Part shown: positions 9,053 through 17,204 of the stretch, one piece after another
Numbering within the stretch: the first letter of the stretch is position 1
Layout of the letters: each line of letters opens with the position of its first letter
From: Rhodococcus_G sp042879035
GTDB lineage: Bacteria > Actinomycetota > Actinomycetes > Mycobacteriales > Mycobacteriaceae
Reading direction: 5' to 3'
Length of the DNA stretch: 64,000 nt
Assembly (NCBI RefSeq): GCF_042879035.1
Contig: NZ_JBIAOU010000001.1
Location: 744,001 to 808,000 of the forward strand
The notes under the pieces: generated by a model
The model's input: the letters and a program-made list of their open reading frames with translations, nothing else
The model's database searches: none
What the model was told of the DNA's origin: nothing
Translations under genes and position numbers: made by a program

Positions 9053-9871
9053 TCACCCCGCCGTCAACCGGATCCCGATCGCGGTGACGATCGTGTTCAC
9101 CACGAACAGCGCCATGAACGCGTAGACGACCGTCTCGTTCACCGCCTCCCCCACCCCCTTCGGTCCGCCGCGCACCGTCAGGCCGCGGTAGCAGGCGACG
9201 AGACCGGCGAGCAGACCGAACAGCGCGGCCTTGACCATGGAGATCGCGACCTCGGGCAGACCTGTGAGCAGTGTGACGCCGTCCGCGAACGCGCCGGGAT
9301 TGACTCCCTGCAGGAACACCGAGAACGCGAACCCACCGGCGATGCCGATCACACACACGAGACCGTTGAGCAGCAGCGCGACCACCGTCGACGCCACCAC
9401 CCGTGGGACGACCAGGCGGGTGATCGGATCTATGCCGAGCACCTCCATCGCGTCGATCTCCTCCCGGATCGTGCGCGAGCCGAGGTCGGCGCAGATGGCG
9501 GTGGCGCCGGCTCCGGCGACGATGAGGACCGTCACCACCGGTCCGACCTGGGTGACGGCACCGAGAGCCGCGCCCGCACCGGACAGGTCGGCGGCACCGA
9601 TCTCGCGCAACAGGATGTTGAGTGTGAAGCTGACCAGCACCGTGAACGGGACCGCCACCAGCACGGTCGGGACGATCGAGACCCGGGCGATCATCCAGCT
9701 CTGCTCCAGGAACTCCCGGACCTGGAAGCGCGTGCGCACCAACCCGACCGCCACGTCGGCGGCCATCGTGTAGAACTCGCCGAGTGCCCGCAGCGGGGCC
9801 CGCACCGCGCCGGTCGGCACGGTCGGTCCGGGTCCTGGGAGCGCCGGCACGGTCAGTGCACCACCGGACAC
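9053..9871 (-). CDS. yrbEA: YrbE-type ABC permease, first subunit
   Basis: The product is 272 residues when started at the GTG at 9871 (VSGGALTVPALPG). The permease domain holds the conserved SRTIREEIDAMEVLGIDPI loop expected to contact the ATPase, and about six hydrophobic helices. The start lies inside the last codons of the upstream P450 gene (19-base overlap), so importer and P450 appear translationally linked. The longer in-frame start adds 30 low-complexity residues antisense-like to the P450 tail and is less likely. Confidence 0.9.
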   Translation of the reverse strand: MSGGALTVPALPGPGPTVPTGAVRAPLRALGEFYTMAADVAVGLVRTRFQVREFLEQSWMIARVSIVPTVLVAVPFTVLVSFTLNILLREIGAADLSGAGAALGAVTQVGPVVTVLIVAGAGATAICADLGSRTIREEIDAMEVLGIDPITRLVVPRVVASTVVALLLNGLVCVIGIAGGFAFSVFLQGVNPGAFADGVTLLTGLPEVAISMVKAALFGLLAGLVACYRGLTVRGGPKGVGEAVNETVVYAFMALFVVNTIVTAIGIRLTAG

Positions 9872-11157
9872 TCGTCGGCCACCGAACCGGCCGGCGCCGA
9901 TGCCGAGGCCGAAGCCGGGCAACCGTAGTCGACCGGCAACTCCTTGATGCCGTTGATCCACCCGGACTGCAGTCGCCGCGGGTCACCGAGCACCGTGATG
10001 TCGGGCATGTGGTCGGCGATGGCGCCGAAGATCAGGTCGATCTCCATCCGGGCCAGATTGGCGCCGATGCAGTAATGCGGACCGGTCCCGCCGAAGGCGA
10101 GGTGCGGGTTGGGGTCGCGCAGGATGTCGAAGCTGGTCGGGTTCTCGAACACCTCGTCGTCGAAGTTCGCGGATCCGTAGAGCAGCACCACGCGCTGCCC
10201 CCGCGCGATCCGGGTGCCCGCGATCTCGGTGTCCACCAGCGCGGTCCGCTGCTGCGAGATCAGCGGCGACGCCCAGCGGATGATCTCGTCGGCCGCCGTC
10301 TTCGGCCGCTCCCGTGTGAACAACTCCCACTGGTCGGGGTGCTCGAGGAAGGCCATCAGGCCGAGAGTTGTCGCGTTGCGCGTCGTTTCGTTTCCCGCGA
10401 CGGTCAGCATCACCACGAAGAACCCGAACTGCTCCGGCGTCAGGGACTCGCCGTCGACGTCGGCCTGCACGAGCGTCGAGATGATGTCCTCGAGCGGCTC
10501 GGCGCGCCGGGCCTCCGCCAGTTCGTAGGCGTACCCGAGGATCTGCGCCGACGCCATGCGCGAGGCGCCCGCGAGGGTCTCGTCGTCGTAGCCGGTCATC
10601 TGGTTCGACCACTCGAACAGCTGCTGCCGGGCCTCCGCCGGAACTCCCAGGAGTTCCGAGATCGCCTGCATCGGGAGTTCGCTGGCCACCTGGTGCACGA
10701 AGTCGCCACTGCCGCAGGCGACGGCTCCCGTCGTGATCCGCGCGGCCCGCTCCTCGAGTTCGCCCCGCATCGACTCCACCGAGCGGGGCGTGAACAGCCG
10801 CGAGACCAGCTTGCGCAGCTGGGTGTGCTCGGGGGCGTCCTTGTTGATCAGGACGTGTTTGGTGACCTCGAGCTCGTCCGGCGTGATGCTCGGCTCGTGC
10901 CGGGGAATGGCGCCGTTGAGGTTGGACGAGAACTCGTCCGAGCGCAGCGAGACGTCGCGGATGTCGGCGTGCCGGGAGACGACCCAGTACCCCTCGTCCT
11001 GGAAGCCGTCGATGCCGGGTGCCTTCGCGTTCCACCACACCGGCGCGTGTTTGCGCAGTTGCGCGTACTCCTCGAACGGTATCCGCTCGCCGTGCAGCCG
11101 GGGGTCGGTGAAGTCGAATCCGTCGGGCAGGTCGAGCTGGTCGGTGCTGTCGGCCAT
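9853..11157 (-). CDS. CYP125-like steroid (omega-1)/26-hydroxylase P450
   Basis: The product is a 434-residue soluble P450 that closely follows the CYP125 pattern. The N-terminus reads PDGFDFTDP with a WWN motif. The I-helix has AGNETTRNA (oxygen-activating Thr), the ExxR is EIIR, and the haem loop is FGGTGPHYCIGANLARM. Near the end there is SGWINGIK, and the last residues are ECPVVH, like the CPVAH end of M. tuberculosis CYP125. CYP125 enzymes oxidise the terminal carbon of the cholesterol side chain to the acid. GAGGAG precedes the ATG. A FadD19-like ligase lies just upstream and the mce importer just downstream, which fits sterol side-chain activation. Many rhodococci have several CYP125 copies, so its exact substrate is open. 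Confidence 0.85.
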   Translation of the reverse strand: MADSTDQLDLPDGFDFTDPRLHGERIPFEEYAQLRKHAPVWWNAKAPGIDGFQDEGYWVVSRHADIRDVSLRSDEFSSNLNGAIPRHEPSITPDELEVTKHVLINKDAPEHTQLRKLVSRLFTPRSVESMRGELEERAARITTGAVACGSGDFVHQVASELPMQAISELLGVPAEARQQLFEWSNQMTGYDDETLAGASRMASAQILGYAYELAEARRAEPLEDIISTLVQADVDGESLTPEQFGFFVVMLTVAGNETTRNATTLGLMAFLEHPDQWELFTRERPKTAADEIIRWASPLISQQRTALVDTEIAGTRIARGQRVVLLYGSANFDDEVFENPTSFDILRDPNPHLAFGGTGPHYCIGANLARMEIDLIFGAIADHMPDITVLGDPRRLQSGWINGIKELPVDYGCPASASASAPAGSVADECPVVH

Positions 11158-11180
11158 GGCAGTTGACTCCTCGCCGGCCC

Positions 11181-11240
11181 GCGCCGCGCGTCGGGCGTGT
11201 GTGGTTGCCCGCGCCGCGCGCGGGCATGTGTGGTTGCTCC
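11181..11240. repeat. Two tandem copies of a 30-base repeat
   Basis: Positions 11181-11210 and 11211-11240 both start GCGCCGCGCG and both carry TGTGTGGTTGC, differing by one indel and a few substitutions. A third partial copy starts at 11241. They fill the gap between the FadD19-like and CYP125-like genes, just upstream of the P450 ribosome site. Confidence 0.7.
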
Positions 11241-11257
11241 GCGTCGAGCGCGGACGT

Positions 11258-12880
11258 CTAGTCGATGCGGTGATCGGGACCGTGTGTCGCCGCATGGTTC
11301 TTCGCCCATCCGTAGTCGGGTTTGCCGCTCGGTGTTCGGATCACCTCGTCGACGATCCAGAACGACCGCGGGATCTTGTAGCCGGCCAGGTGACTGCGGG
11401 TGTGTTTCTCCACGGACTCGAAGTCCGGGTCGACGCCCCCTCGCAGGCACAGCACGGTGGCGACGCGGCTGCCCCACCGCTCGTCGGGCACCCCGATCAC
11501 GATCGCGTCGTAGATGTCGGGGTGCGCCTTGACGACTGCCTCCACCTCTTCGGCGAACACCTTCTCGCCGCCGGTGTTGACGACCATGTTGCCGCGACCG
11601 AGCAGGGTGATGGACCCGTCGTCCTCGATCCGGGCGCGGTCGCCGGTGACGACCGCCCGCCCTCCGTCCACCTCGCGGAAGATCTCGGCGGTCCTGACCG
11701 GGTCGTTGTGGTAGCCGACGGGGACGTTCCCCAGTTTGGCGAGCCATCCCTCGCCCCCGGACCCCGGTGGCAGGATCCGGTTGTCGTCGTCGACGACCAC
11801 CGAGTACCTGTTGGCACCCACCTTGGGGCCGCCGCGTTGTTCGGCACCCTTCGTCGCGAAACCGATTCCACCGAAACCGGTTTCGGACGATCCGACCGAG
11901 TCCGAGATCATCAGGTCGGGCAGCGCCTCGAAGAAGGCGTCCTTGACCGCGCCGGAGAACAGCGCCGCGCCCGATGCGACCACGACCAGGCTCGACGCGT
12001 CCCGGTCCCGCTCGCGGTACGCCTCGATCAGCGGCCGACCCATCGCGTCGCCGGTGATCACCATGACCTGCGGCCGGTACCGCGCCACTACGTCCCACAC
12101 GTGGGCGGCGTCGAACTTCGGCACCATGACGACGGTGTTGCCGGAGAAGAACGCGTTGAACGTCGGCATGAAGGCGGACGTGTGGATCAGCGGCGGCAGC
12201 ATCACCCAGCGCATCGGCTCCCCCTGCGCGCCGGTGCGGGATTGCTGGTACTCGTCGCAGACCGGTTCCCCGGTGTAGAAGTCGAGGCCGCCCGCGAGCA
12301 CTCGCCAGATGTCCTCGTGACGCCAGACGACACCCTTCGGCCTGCCGGTGGTGCCGCCGGTGTAGAAGATGTAGTGGTCGTCGGGGCTGCGCTCGCCGAA
12401 GCCCCGCTCCGGGTTTCCGCCGGCGAGCACGTCCTCGTACGGCACCTCGCCGTGCAGCGGAGCCTCCTCACCGGTCGCCAGCTCGTCGGGGACCGAGATC
12501 AGGTGCCGGATCCGGGGAGTCGCGGGCAGCACCTCGGCGATCCGGTCCGCGTACCCGCGGTGGAACACCAGTGCCTCGAGGTCGGCGTTGTCGTACAGGT
12601 ACTGCAATTCGTCGCACGTGTACCGGTAGTTCACCGTCAGCGGGACGGCACGCAGCTTGAACGCCGCGATGATCGCGACCATCGTCTCGATCGCGTTGTG
12701 CATGTGGATGCCGATGTGGGATCCCGGACCGTAACCGGCACCGTACAGGTGGTGGGCGAGGCGGTTGGCGCGCTCGTCGAGCTCGCGATAGGTGACCTCC
12801 TCGCCGGAGACGATCAGGGCGAGGCGGTCGGGCATTGCGTCAACCGAGTGTTCGAACAGGTCGGCGAACGTGTAGGCCAT
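11258..12880 (-). CDS. FadD19-like steroid side-chain acyl-CoA ligase
   Basis: The product is a 540-residue ANL-family ligase. Motifs seen are the phosphate loop YTGGTTGRPKG (about 168-178), SDSVGSSETG, the hinge region GRGNMVVNTGGEKVF, and the C-terminal catalytic lysine in PSGKPDYGWAK. The segments WRHEDI, GDAMGRPL, and GYKIPRSFWIVDEV match FadD19, which activates C24-branched and C27 sterol side-chain acids to CoA thioesters. It sits one gene upstream of the CYP125-like P450, which would make its acid substrate. AAGGA precedes the ATG. FadD17/FadD18-type relatives cannot be excluded without alignment. Confidence 0.8.
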   Translation of the reverse strand: MAYTFADLFEHSVDAMPDRLALIVSGEEVTYRELDERANRLAHHLYGAGYGPGSHIGIHMHNAIETMVAIIAAFKLRAVPLTVNYRYTCDELQYLYDNADLEALVFHRGYADRIAEVLPATPRIRHLISVPDELATGEEAPLHGEVPYEDVLAGGNPERGFGERSPDDHYIFYTGGTTGRPKGVVWRHEDIWRVLAGGLDFYTGEPVCDEYQQSRTGAQGEPMRWVMLPPLIHTSAFMPTFNAFFSGNTVVMVPKFDAAHVWDVVARYRPQVMVITGDAMGRPLIEAYRERDRDASSLVVVASGAALFSGAVKDAFFEALPDLMISDSVGSSETGFGGIGFATKGAEQRGGPKVGANRYSVVVDDDNRILPPGSGGEGWLAKLGNVPVGYHNDPVRTAEIFREVDGGRAVVTGDRARIEDDGSITLLGRGNMVVNTGGEKVFAEEVEAVVKAHPDIYDAIVIGVPDERWGSRVATVLCLRGGVDPDFESVEKHTRSHLAGYKIPRSFWIVDEVIRTPSGKPDYGWAKNHAATHGPDHRID

Positions 12881-12923
12881 GCGAATGTCCTTCGAAGGGT
12901 CGGCCGCTCCGACTACGCGGGCG

Positions 12924-14183
12924 TCAGATCACATAGAGCGGCAACGGAATTCCTCGGTCCTCGAAAACGAATGCGGCGCCGGTGCTGACCTTGGTGATCG
13001 CGACCTCGCCGCATTCGGCAGCCGGCTGGTCGGTGGTGTCGACGGTCAGCAGCATGCCCGCGGGGTCCTCGCTCAGCACGCGGACGGTGAAATGCGGGTC
13101 GACGCCGCGCACGAGCGCCTGCACCGCCTCGAGATGTGCGCCGTCGAGCAGGGCCGGCCACCCCCCGTCGGTGTCGACCAGTCCGTCGCGCCCGAGCCAC
13201 AGGTGCAGCGCGGTGCCGTCGAAACGGATCTCCCTGTCCACGTACTGTTTCGGATTCAGCAGCGGATGCAGCGACAGCACCGTCGCCAGACCGTGGAGGT
13301 CGGCGGGCAACCCGAGGGCGTCGCGGATCCGCTGCGCCGTCACGCCGGCGATGCCGGTCACCTGCTTGCGGGCGATCTCGCGCGCCGTGTCCTCGTCGAC
13401 GCGCTTGCGGACGGCGAGGAGGAAGCCCAGCGCGAGCAGATGGTGTTGCAGGCACACCTCCTCCGCGATGCGGACCAGCGCCGACTGTGAGAAGTCGCCG
13501 AACCGCACGTCCGCCAGCAGCGGACCTGCGTAGTCTCCGCTGCCCTCGTCGGCCGGGTCGATCGGGCTCAGCTCCACGGCGTAGGCGGCGGTCCGGCCGA
13601 TCCGCTCGGTGTGCGGCGGCGTCACCGGCGGCACGTGGAAGTCGTCGATGACGACCGTCCACGCGCAGTGCGGGTGGCGGTCCGCGGGTCGGCGCGGGGG
13701 CCGATGGATCGGTCTCACCTGCGCGTGCGGGTTGGTGGCGAGTGCGGTGGCGTCGAACGTCGGGTCCTCGATGTCGTGGCACATCGCGGTCACGTACTCG
13801 TCGCCCAGCGGTTCGACGTCCATCAGCGCACCGCAGTGGTCGAGCCGGAACTCCCCGTGCCGGGGATCGTCGACGCGGTACCGGAAGTCCATGAACTGCG
13901 GCGGTGCCCCGATGTCGAGCTGCAGGCCCTTGAAGATGGTGATCACGTCGTCGCCCTCGTACCGCAGGGCCTTCTGCATGCGCCTGGTGTACCAGGGGCT
14001 CGACGCCTGCCACTCCTCGATCGCGACCTGCGCCATGCCGTCGCGCCCGAATTCGACGATCAGGTGCGCCATCCCGGAACGGTCGATGAGCTGACCGCAC
14101 AGGAGCAGTTCCGGAACGAGGGTGGCGAGGCCCGCGCGGGACAGGTCGGCGAAGGACCGCGACGGATGCGCCTGCGTGCTCAC
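12924..14183 (-). CDS. Unrecognised protein in the CYP51 cluster
   Basis: The product is 419 residues, soluble, with no signal peptide, membrane helix or cofactor motif that I can identify. It is rich in histidine and proline in the middle (RPIHRPPRRPADRHPHCAW, about 160-178) and has two conserved-looking acidic segments (RLDHCGALMDVEPLGDEY; CHDIEDPTFDA). A GTG at 14183 overlaps the stop of the NTF2-like gene as GTGA; the GTG one codon earlier is equally possible. Translational coupling to the NTF2-like gene, and placement between CYP51-ferredoxin and the FadD19-like ligase, suggest a role in the same pathway. I do not recognise the family. Confidence 0.7.
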   Translation of the reverse strand: MSTQAHPSRSFADLSRAGLATLVPELLLCGQLIDRSGMAHLIVEFGRDGMAQVAIEEWQASSPWYTRRMQKALRYEGDDVITIFKGLQLDIGAPPQFMDFRYRVDDPRHGEFRLDHCGALMDVEPLGDEYVTAMCHDIEDPTFDATALATNPHAQVRPIHRPPRRPADRHPHCAWTVVIDDFHVPPVTPPHTERIGRTAAYAVELSPIDPADEGSGDYAGPLLADVRFGDFSQSALVRIAEEVCLQHHLLALGFLLAVRKRVDEDTAREIARKQVTGIAGVTAQRIRDALGLPADLHGLATVLSLHPLLNPKQYVDREIRFDGTALHLWLGRDGLVDTDGGWPALLDGAHLEAVQALVRGVDPHFTVRVLSEDPAGMLLTVDTTDQPAAECGEVAITKVSTGAAFVFEDRGIPLPLYVI

Positions 14184-14731
14184 CACAGCGGGACCGGGGC
14201 CTGACCGGCCGGGTACCAGCCGGGGAGCTGCTCACCGGACACGGACCGCTGGATCCGCGCCTGCATGCCCTTCGACAACGCGTTGTTCCGGATCATCTCC
14301 ACGAACAGCGCGGACACGTTGCCGAAGTCGAAGAAGTCGCGCTGCCAGGACCACTGGAAGTTGCCGCCGTAGCGGAACCAGCTGCCCCCGATGCCGTACA
14401 CCGCGTAGTTGCTGCCGTCGGTGCGAGTGGCCTCGGAGACCTGTTTCCACAGCCCGATCACGTTCCCGCTGCGCTCGTCGACGACGAACTCCTGGTAGGG
14501 GTACTCCCAGCCGTCGAGGCCGTCCATCTCGAGGCCCAGCGCAACCTCCCGGATCTCCTCGCGACCGACGGCCATGAAGTCCTGCTTCGGACCGTAGTTC
14601 CACCCGTACGTGGCGTCCTCGGTGTAGAAGTCGGCCAACGGCTTCCAGTCACCGGCCGCCTCGGCCTTCCTGTTCGCCTCCACCCAGCGCTCCACCATCT
14701 CGTCGAGTTCGCTGCGGTCGAATCCGTTCAT
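14180..14731 (-). CDS. NTF2-like/SnoaL-fold protein
   Basis: The product is 183 residues. Its N-terminal part (VERWVEANRKAEAAGDWKPLADFYTEDATYGWNYG) has the helix pair and aspartate/tyrosine pattern of the NTF2-like superfamily (SnoaL, ketosteroid isomerase, limonene epoxide hydrolase). A downstream F-Q-W-S-W-Q-R-D-F-F segment follows. The ATG at 14731 follows a GAGGAG site; the 13 residues possible upstream lack support. In M. tuberculosis an NTF2-like protein (Rv0760c) also lies near the cyp51 operon. Isomerase, hydratase or binding roles on a sterol intermediate are all possible, and no catalytic pair can be assigned by eye. Confidence 0.75.
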   Translation of the reverse strand: MNGFDRSELDEMVERWVEANRKAEAAGDWKPLADFYTEDATYGWNYGPKQDFMAVGREEIREVALGLEMDGLDGWEYPYQEFVVDERSGNVIGLWKQVSEATRTDGSNYAVYGIGGSWFRYGGNFQWSWQRDFFDFGNVSALFVEMIRNNALSKGMQARIQRSVSGEQLPGWYPAGQAPVPLW

Positions 14732-14785
14732 CGTTGCTTCTCCTCGAAAGTCTCTGTCGGGCCGGAACATCTGCCGGGCAGGGGA

Positions 14786-14980
14786 TCAGTCCTCGGCGAT
14801 CCGGAGGGCCTGGGTCGGGCAGTAGCGGACGGCGTTCTCCACCTCGGCGCGCAGCGACTCGGGCGGTGTCGGGTCGAGGATCTCGACCTTGCCGCGCTTG
14901 GGCACCGAGAACACGTCGGGCGCCTCCATCTCGCACGCGGCATGGCCCTGACACAGATCCAGGTCCACCTCGATACGCAT
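14786..14980 (-). CDS. [3Fe-4S] ferredoxin for P450
   Basis: The product is a 64-residue single-cluster ferredoxin beginning MRIEVDLDLCQGHAAC. The cluster ligands are Cys10, Cys16 and the Cys of RYCPTQAL. The position of the second cysteine in the usual CxxCxxC motif is histidine (CQGHAAC), which predicts a [3Fe-4S] cluster as in mycobacterial P450 ferredoxins such as Rv0763c. It starts two bases after the CYP51 stop, so it is almost certainly the electron donor of CYP51 and perhaps of the other P450s in the array. No ferredoxin reductase gene is present. Confidence 0.93.
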   Translation of the reverse strand: MRIEVDLDLCQGHAACEMEAPDVFSVPKRGKVEILDPTPPESLRAEVENAVRYCPTQALRIAED

Positions 14981-14982
14981 GG

Positions 14983-16404
14983 TCACACCTCGCTCGTGTG
15001 TGCGACCGGGCATCCGGCCGGTGCCGCGGCGGCCGTGCCTGCCGTCCGGGCGCGCACGGTTCGCCTGCGGTACCGGACCTTGCACGGCTGCTGCAGCTGC
15101 ACGACCATCTTGCTGTGGTCGTTACGATAGCTGTCGGGCGGCTGCGCCATCTCGAATTCGAAGTCCCGCAGCAGAATCGAGAAGATCGCCTTCAGCTGCA
15201 TCTGCGCGAACGAGGCGCCGACGCAGCGGTGCCTGCCCGCACCGAACGGAATCCAGGTCCACCGGTTGACGATGTCCTCCTGGTTCGGGTCGATGTAGCG
15301 GCCCGGGTCGAACGTGTCCGGATTCGGGAAGTCCTCGGGAATCCGGTTGGAGATCGCGGGAGTGGCCGCCACGAGGTTGCCCTCCTCGATCGCGAACCCA
15401 CCGACCTCGAAGTCGCCACGAGCCACGCGCAGCAGGATGATCAGCGGCGGGTGCAGGCGCAGCGTCTCCTTGATCACGGCCTCGAGCACCGGGATCCGAC
15501 GCAGGGCGTGGAAGCTGATGTCCGCGCCGTCCGAGTACAGCTCGTCGAGTTCGGTGGTGACCTGCTTCATCGTGTCGGGATGTCGCAGCAGTTCGATCAG
15601 CGACCACGCCGCGGTGCCGGAGGTGGTGTGGTGGCCCGCGAACATCATCGAGATGAAGATGCCGGTGATCTCGTCGGCGGAGAACCGCAGGGTGCCGTCC
15701 TCGCCGGGGATCGACACGAGGACGTCGAGCATGTCCCTGTCCTCCCTGCCCCGAGGAGGATTCGCGATCCGGTCGTTCATGATCGCCTGCACGAGCTCGA
15801 CGAGCGCGAGACGGGCCGCGTCCCGGCGGCGGAAGCTCTCGATCGGCGCGTAGGGGTCGACGAAGGCGATCGCGTCGGTCCCCTGTTCGAGCTCGTGGTA
15901 GAGCCTGGCGAACCGGTCGTCGAGCTCGTCGCGGAACTTCTTGCCGATCAGGCAGGCCGAGGACGTGTAGATGGTCAGTTCGGCGAAGAACTCGAGCAGG
16001 TCGATCACGCCCTCGTCTCCCCAGCCGGCGAGCATGTTCTCGACCTCGACACCGATCGTCGTCGCGTGGCCCTTCATCTGTTCACCGCGCAGCGCGGAGT
16101 TGTGGAGCATCTCCTTGCGCCGTTCCGGGCTGGCGTCGAACACCACGCCCTCACCGAAGATCGGCTTCATGAACGGGTAGGCGGCCTGCTGGTCGAGGTC
16201 CTCGTCGTCGGAGCGGAAGAAGAACTCGTTGGCCTCGGCACCGGAGAGCAGCACCACGTCCCGGTCGACGAGCCGGAAGACGCCGACGTCGCCGCACTCC
16301 GCGCGGACCCGGCGCATCAGCGCGATCGGATCGGTGCGCAGTTCCTCGAGATGGCCGTGTTCGTGTTCGCCGCCGGACACCCGGGGCGGGTTGGGGAGCG
16401 TCAT
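14983..16404 (-). CDS. cyp51: CYP51 sterol 14-alpha-demethylase
   Basis: The product is a 473-residue P450 that tracks M. tuberculosis CYP51 almost throughout: RVSGGEHEHGHLEE at the start, MTPI-like PFMKPIFGEGVVFDASPERR, the B-C helix region with LHNSALRGEQMKGH, CYP51 family signature YTSSACLIGKKFR, I-helix FAGHHTTSGTA, ETLRLHPPLI and haem loop FGAGRHRCVGA. CYP51 removes the 14-alpha-methyl group of sterols. The protein is about 20 residues longer than the M. tuberculosis form, with an alanine-rich tail ending CPVAHTSEV. The ATG overlaps the upstream SDR stop (ATGA), with GAGGAGG ahead of it. Ferredoxin follows immediately. The natural bacterial substrate is not established. Confidence 0.96.
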   Translation of the reverse strand: MTLPNPPRVSGGEHEHGHLEELRTDPIALMRRVRAECGDVGVFRLVDRDVVLLSGAEANEFFFRSDDEDLDQQAAYPFMKPIFGEGVVFDASPERRKEMLHNSALRGEQMKGHATTIGVEVENMLAGWGDEGVIDLLEFFAELTIYTSSACLIGKKFRDELDDRFARLYHELEQGTDAIAFVDPYAPIESFRRRDAARLALVELVQAIMNDRIANPPRGREDRDMLDVLVSIPGEDGTLRFSADEITGIFISMMFAGHHTTSGTAAWSLIELLRHPDTMKQVTTELDELYSDGADISFHALRRIPVLEAVIKETLRLHPPLIILLRVARGDFEVGGFAIEEGNLVAATPAISNRIPEDFPNPDTFDPGRYIDPNQEDIVNRWTWIPFGAGRHRCVGASFAQMQLKAIFSILLRDFEFEMAQPPDSYRNDHSKMVVQLQQPCKVRYRRRTVRARTAGTAAAAPAGCPVAHTSEV

Positions 16405-17204
16405 CGGGTGGCCTCCTCGCTCTTCGGAAGGGGTGCGAGCGGCGCCTCCGGCTGCACTTCGACGAGGACCAGGTGTGCTCCACGAGGCGCGCTCACCACC
16501 GCGACGATCGCGTTCGCGAGGTCGGATCCGCGCAGCATGAAACCGTGCCGGGCGAATCCCCACGTGGCCCACTGTTCGGCGACGGGGGCGAGGATTTCGG
16601 GCGTCGAGTCCATCCCCATGCCGGTGAAGGTGGGTCCGGGTCGGACGATGGATGCGCGAATCCCGGTTCCCTCCAGTTCCATTCGCATCTGGCGTCCCAT
16701 CGCCTCCAGGCCGGCCTTCGCGGCGTCGTAGGCGCCCATCCCGGGCCGCGGACGGTCCGCGCAGTCCGAGCCGATCAGGACGAAGTCGCCGCGGCGACGT
16801 TCCCGCATACCGGGCAGGACGCGATGGGCGACACGCTGGGCACCGACCAGGTGCACGTCGATCTGCTTCGCGAAGCGCACCGGGTCCATCTCGTCGGCCA
16901 TGCCGAATTCGAGGTCGCCGGCACCGGACACGGCGATCTCGATCGGCCCGAGCGCCGCCTCGGCTGCGGTGACGAACGCGTCGACCGAGTCGCCGTCGGT
17001 GACGTCGAGGAAGTGCGCGAACGCCTCACCGCCGTTGCTGCGGATCTTCTCCGCGATCGCCTCGGTCTGTTCGATGCGACGCGCGCCGAGCGCCACCGGG
17101 TGGCCGAGTTCGGCGAGGGCGTAGGCGGTCGCCTCGCCGATCCCGGAGGACGCACCGCTGATCAGGGCGGGCCGGCGGGCGGGATGGGGTTCGAATCTGG
17201 GCAT
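16401..17204 (-). CDS. Short-chain dehydrogenase (Rv0765c-like)
   Basis: The product is a 267-residue classical SDR. The cofactor motif is GASSGIGEA (about residues 17-25), the LDVTD acidic residue is at the adenine pocket, and the catalytic YDAAK is near residue 155. The serine position reads LIGSDCAD. The first base of the ATG is the last base of the P450 stop (TGATG). Its position between CYP123 and CYP51 is the same as Rv0765c. A role in oxidising an alcohol made by one of the flanking P450s is inferred. Confidence 0.9.
   Translation of the reverse strand: MPRFEPHPARRPALISGASSGIGEATAYALAELGHPVALGARRIEQTEAIAEKIRSNGGEAFAHFLDVTDGDSVDAFVTAAEAALGPIEIAVSGAGDLEFGMADEMDPVRFAKQIDVHLVGAQRVAHRVLPGMRERRRGDFVLIGSDCADRPRPGMGAYDAAKAGLEAMGRQMRMELEGTGIRASIVRPGPTFTGMGMDSTPEILAPVAEQWATWGFARHGFMLRGSDLANAIVAVVSAPRGAHLVLVEVQPEAPLAPLPKSEEATR

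Noticed and set aside
7017..9986. A 989-residue form of MceA
   Set aside because: The upstream part is a shifted reading of the two yrbE genes; the GTG at 8183 has its own ribosome site.
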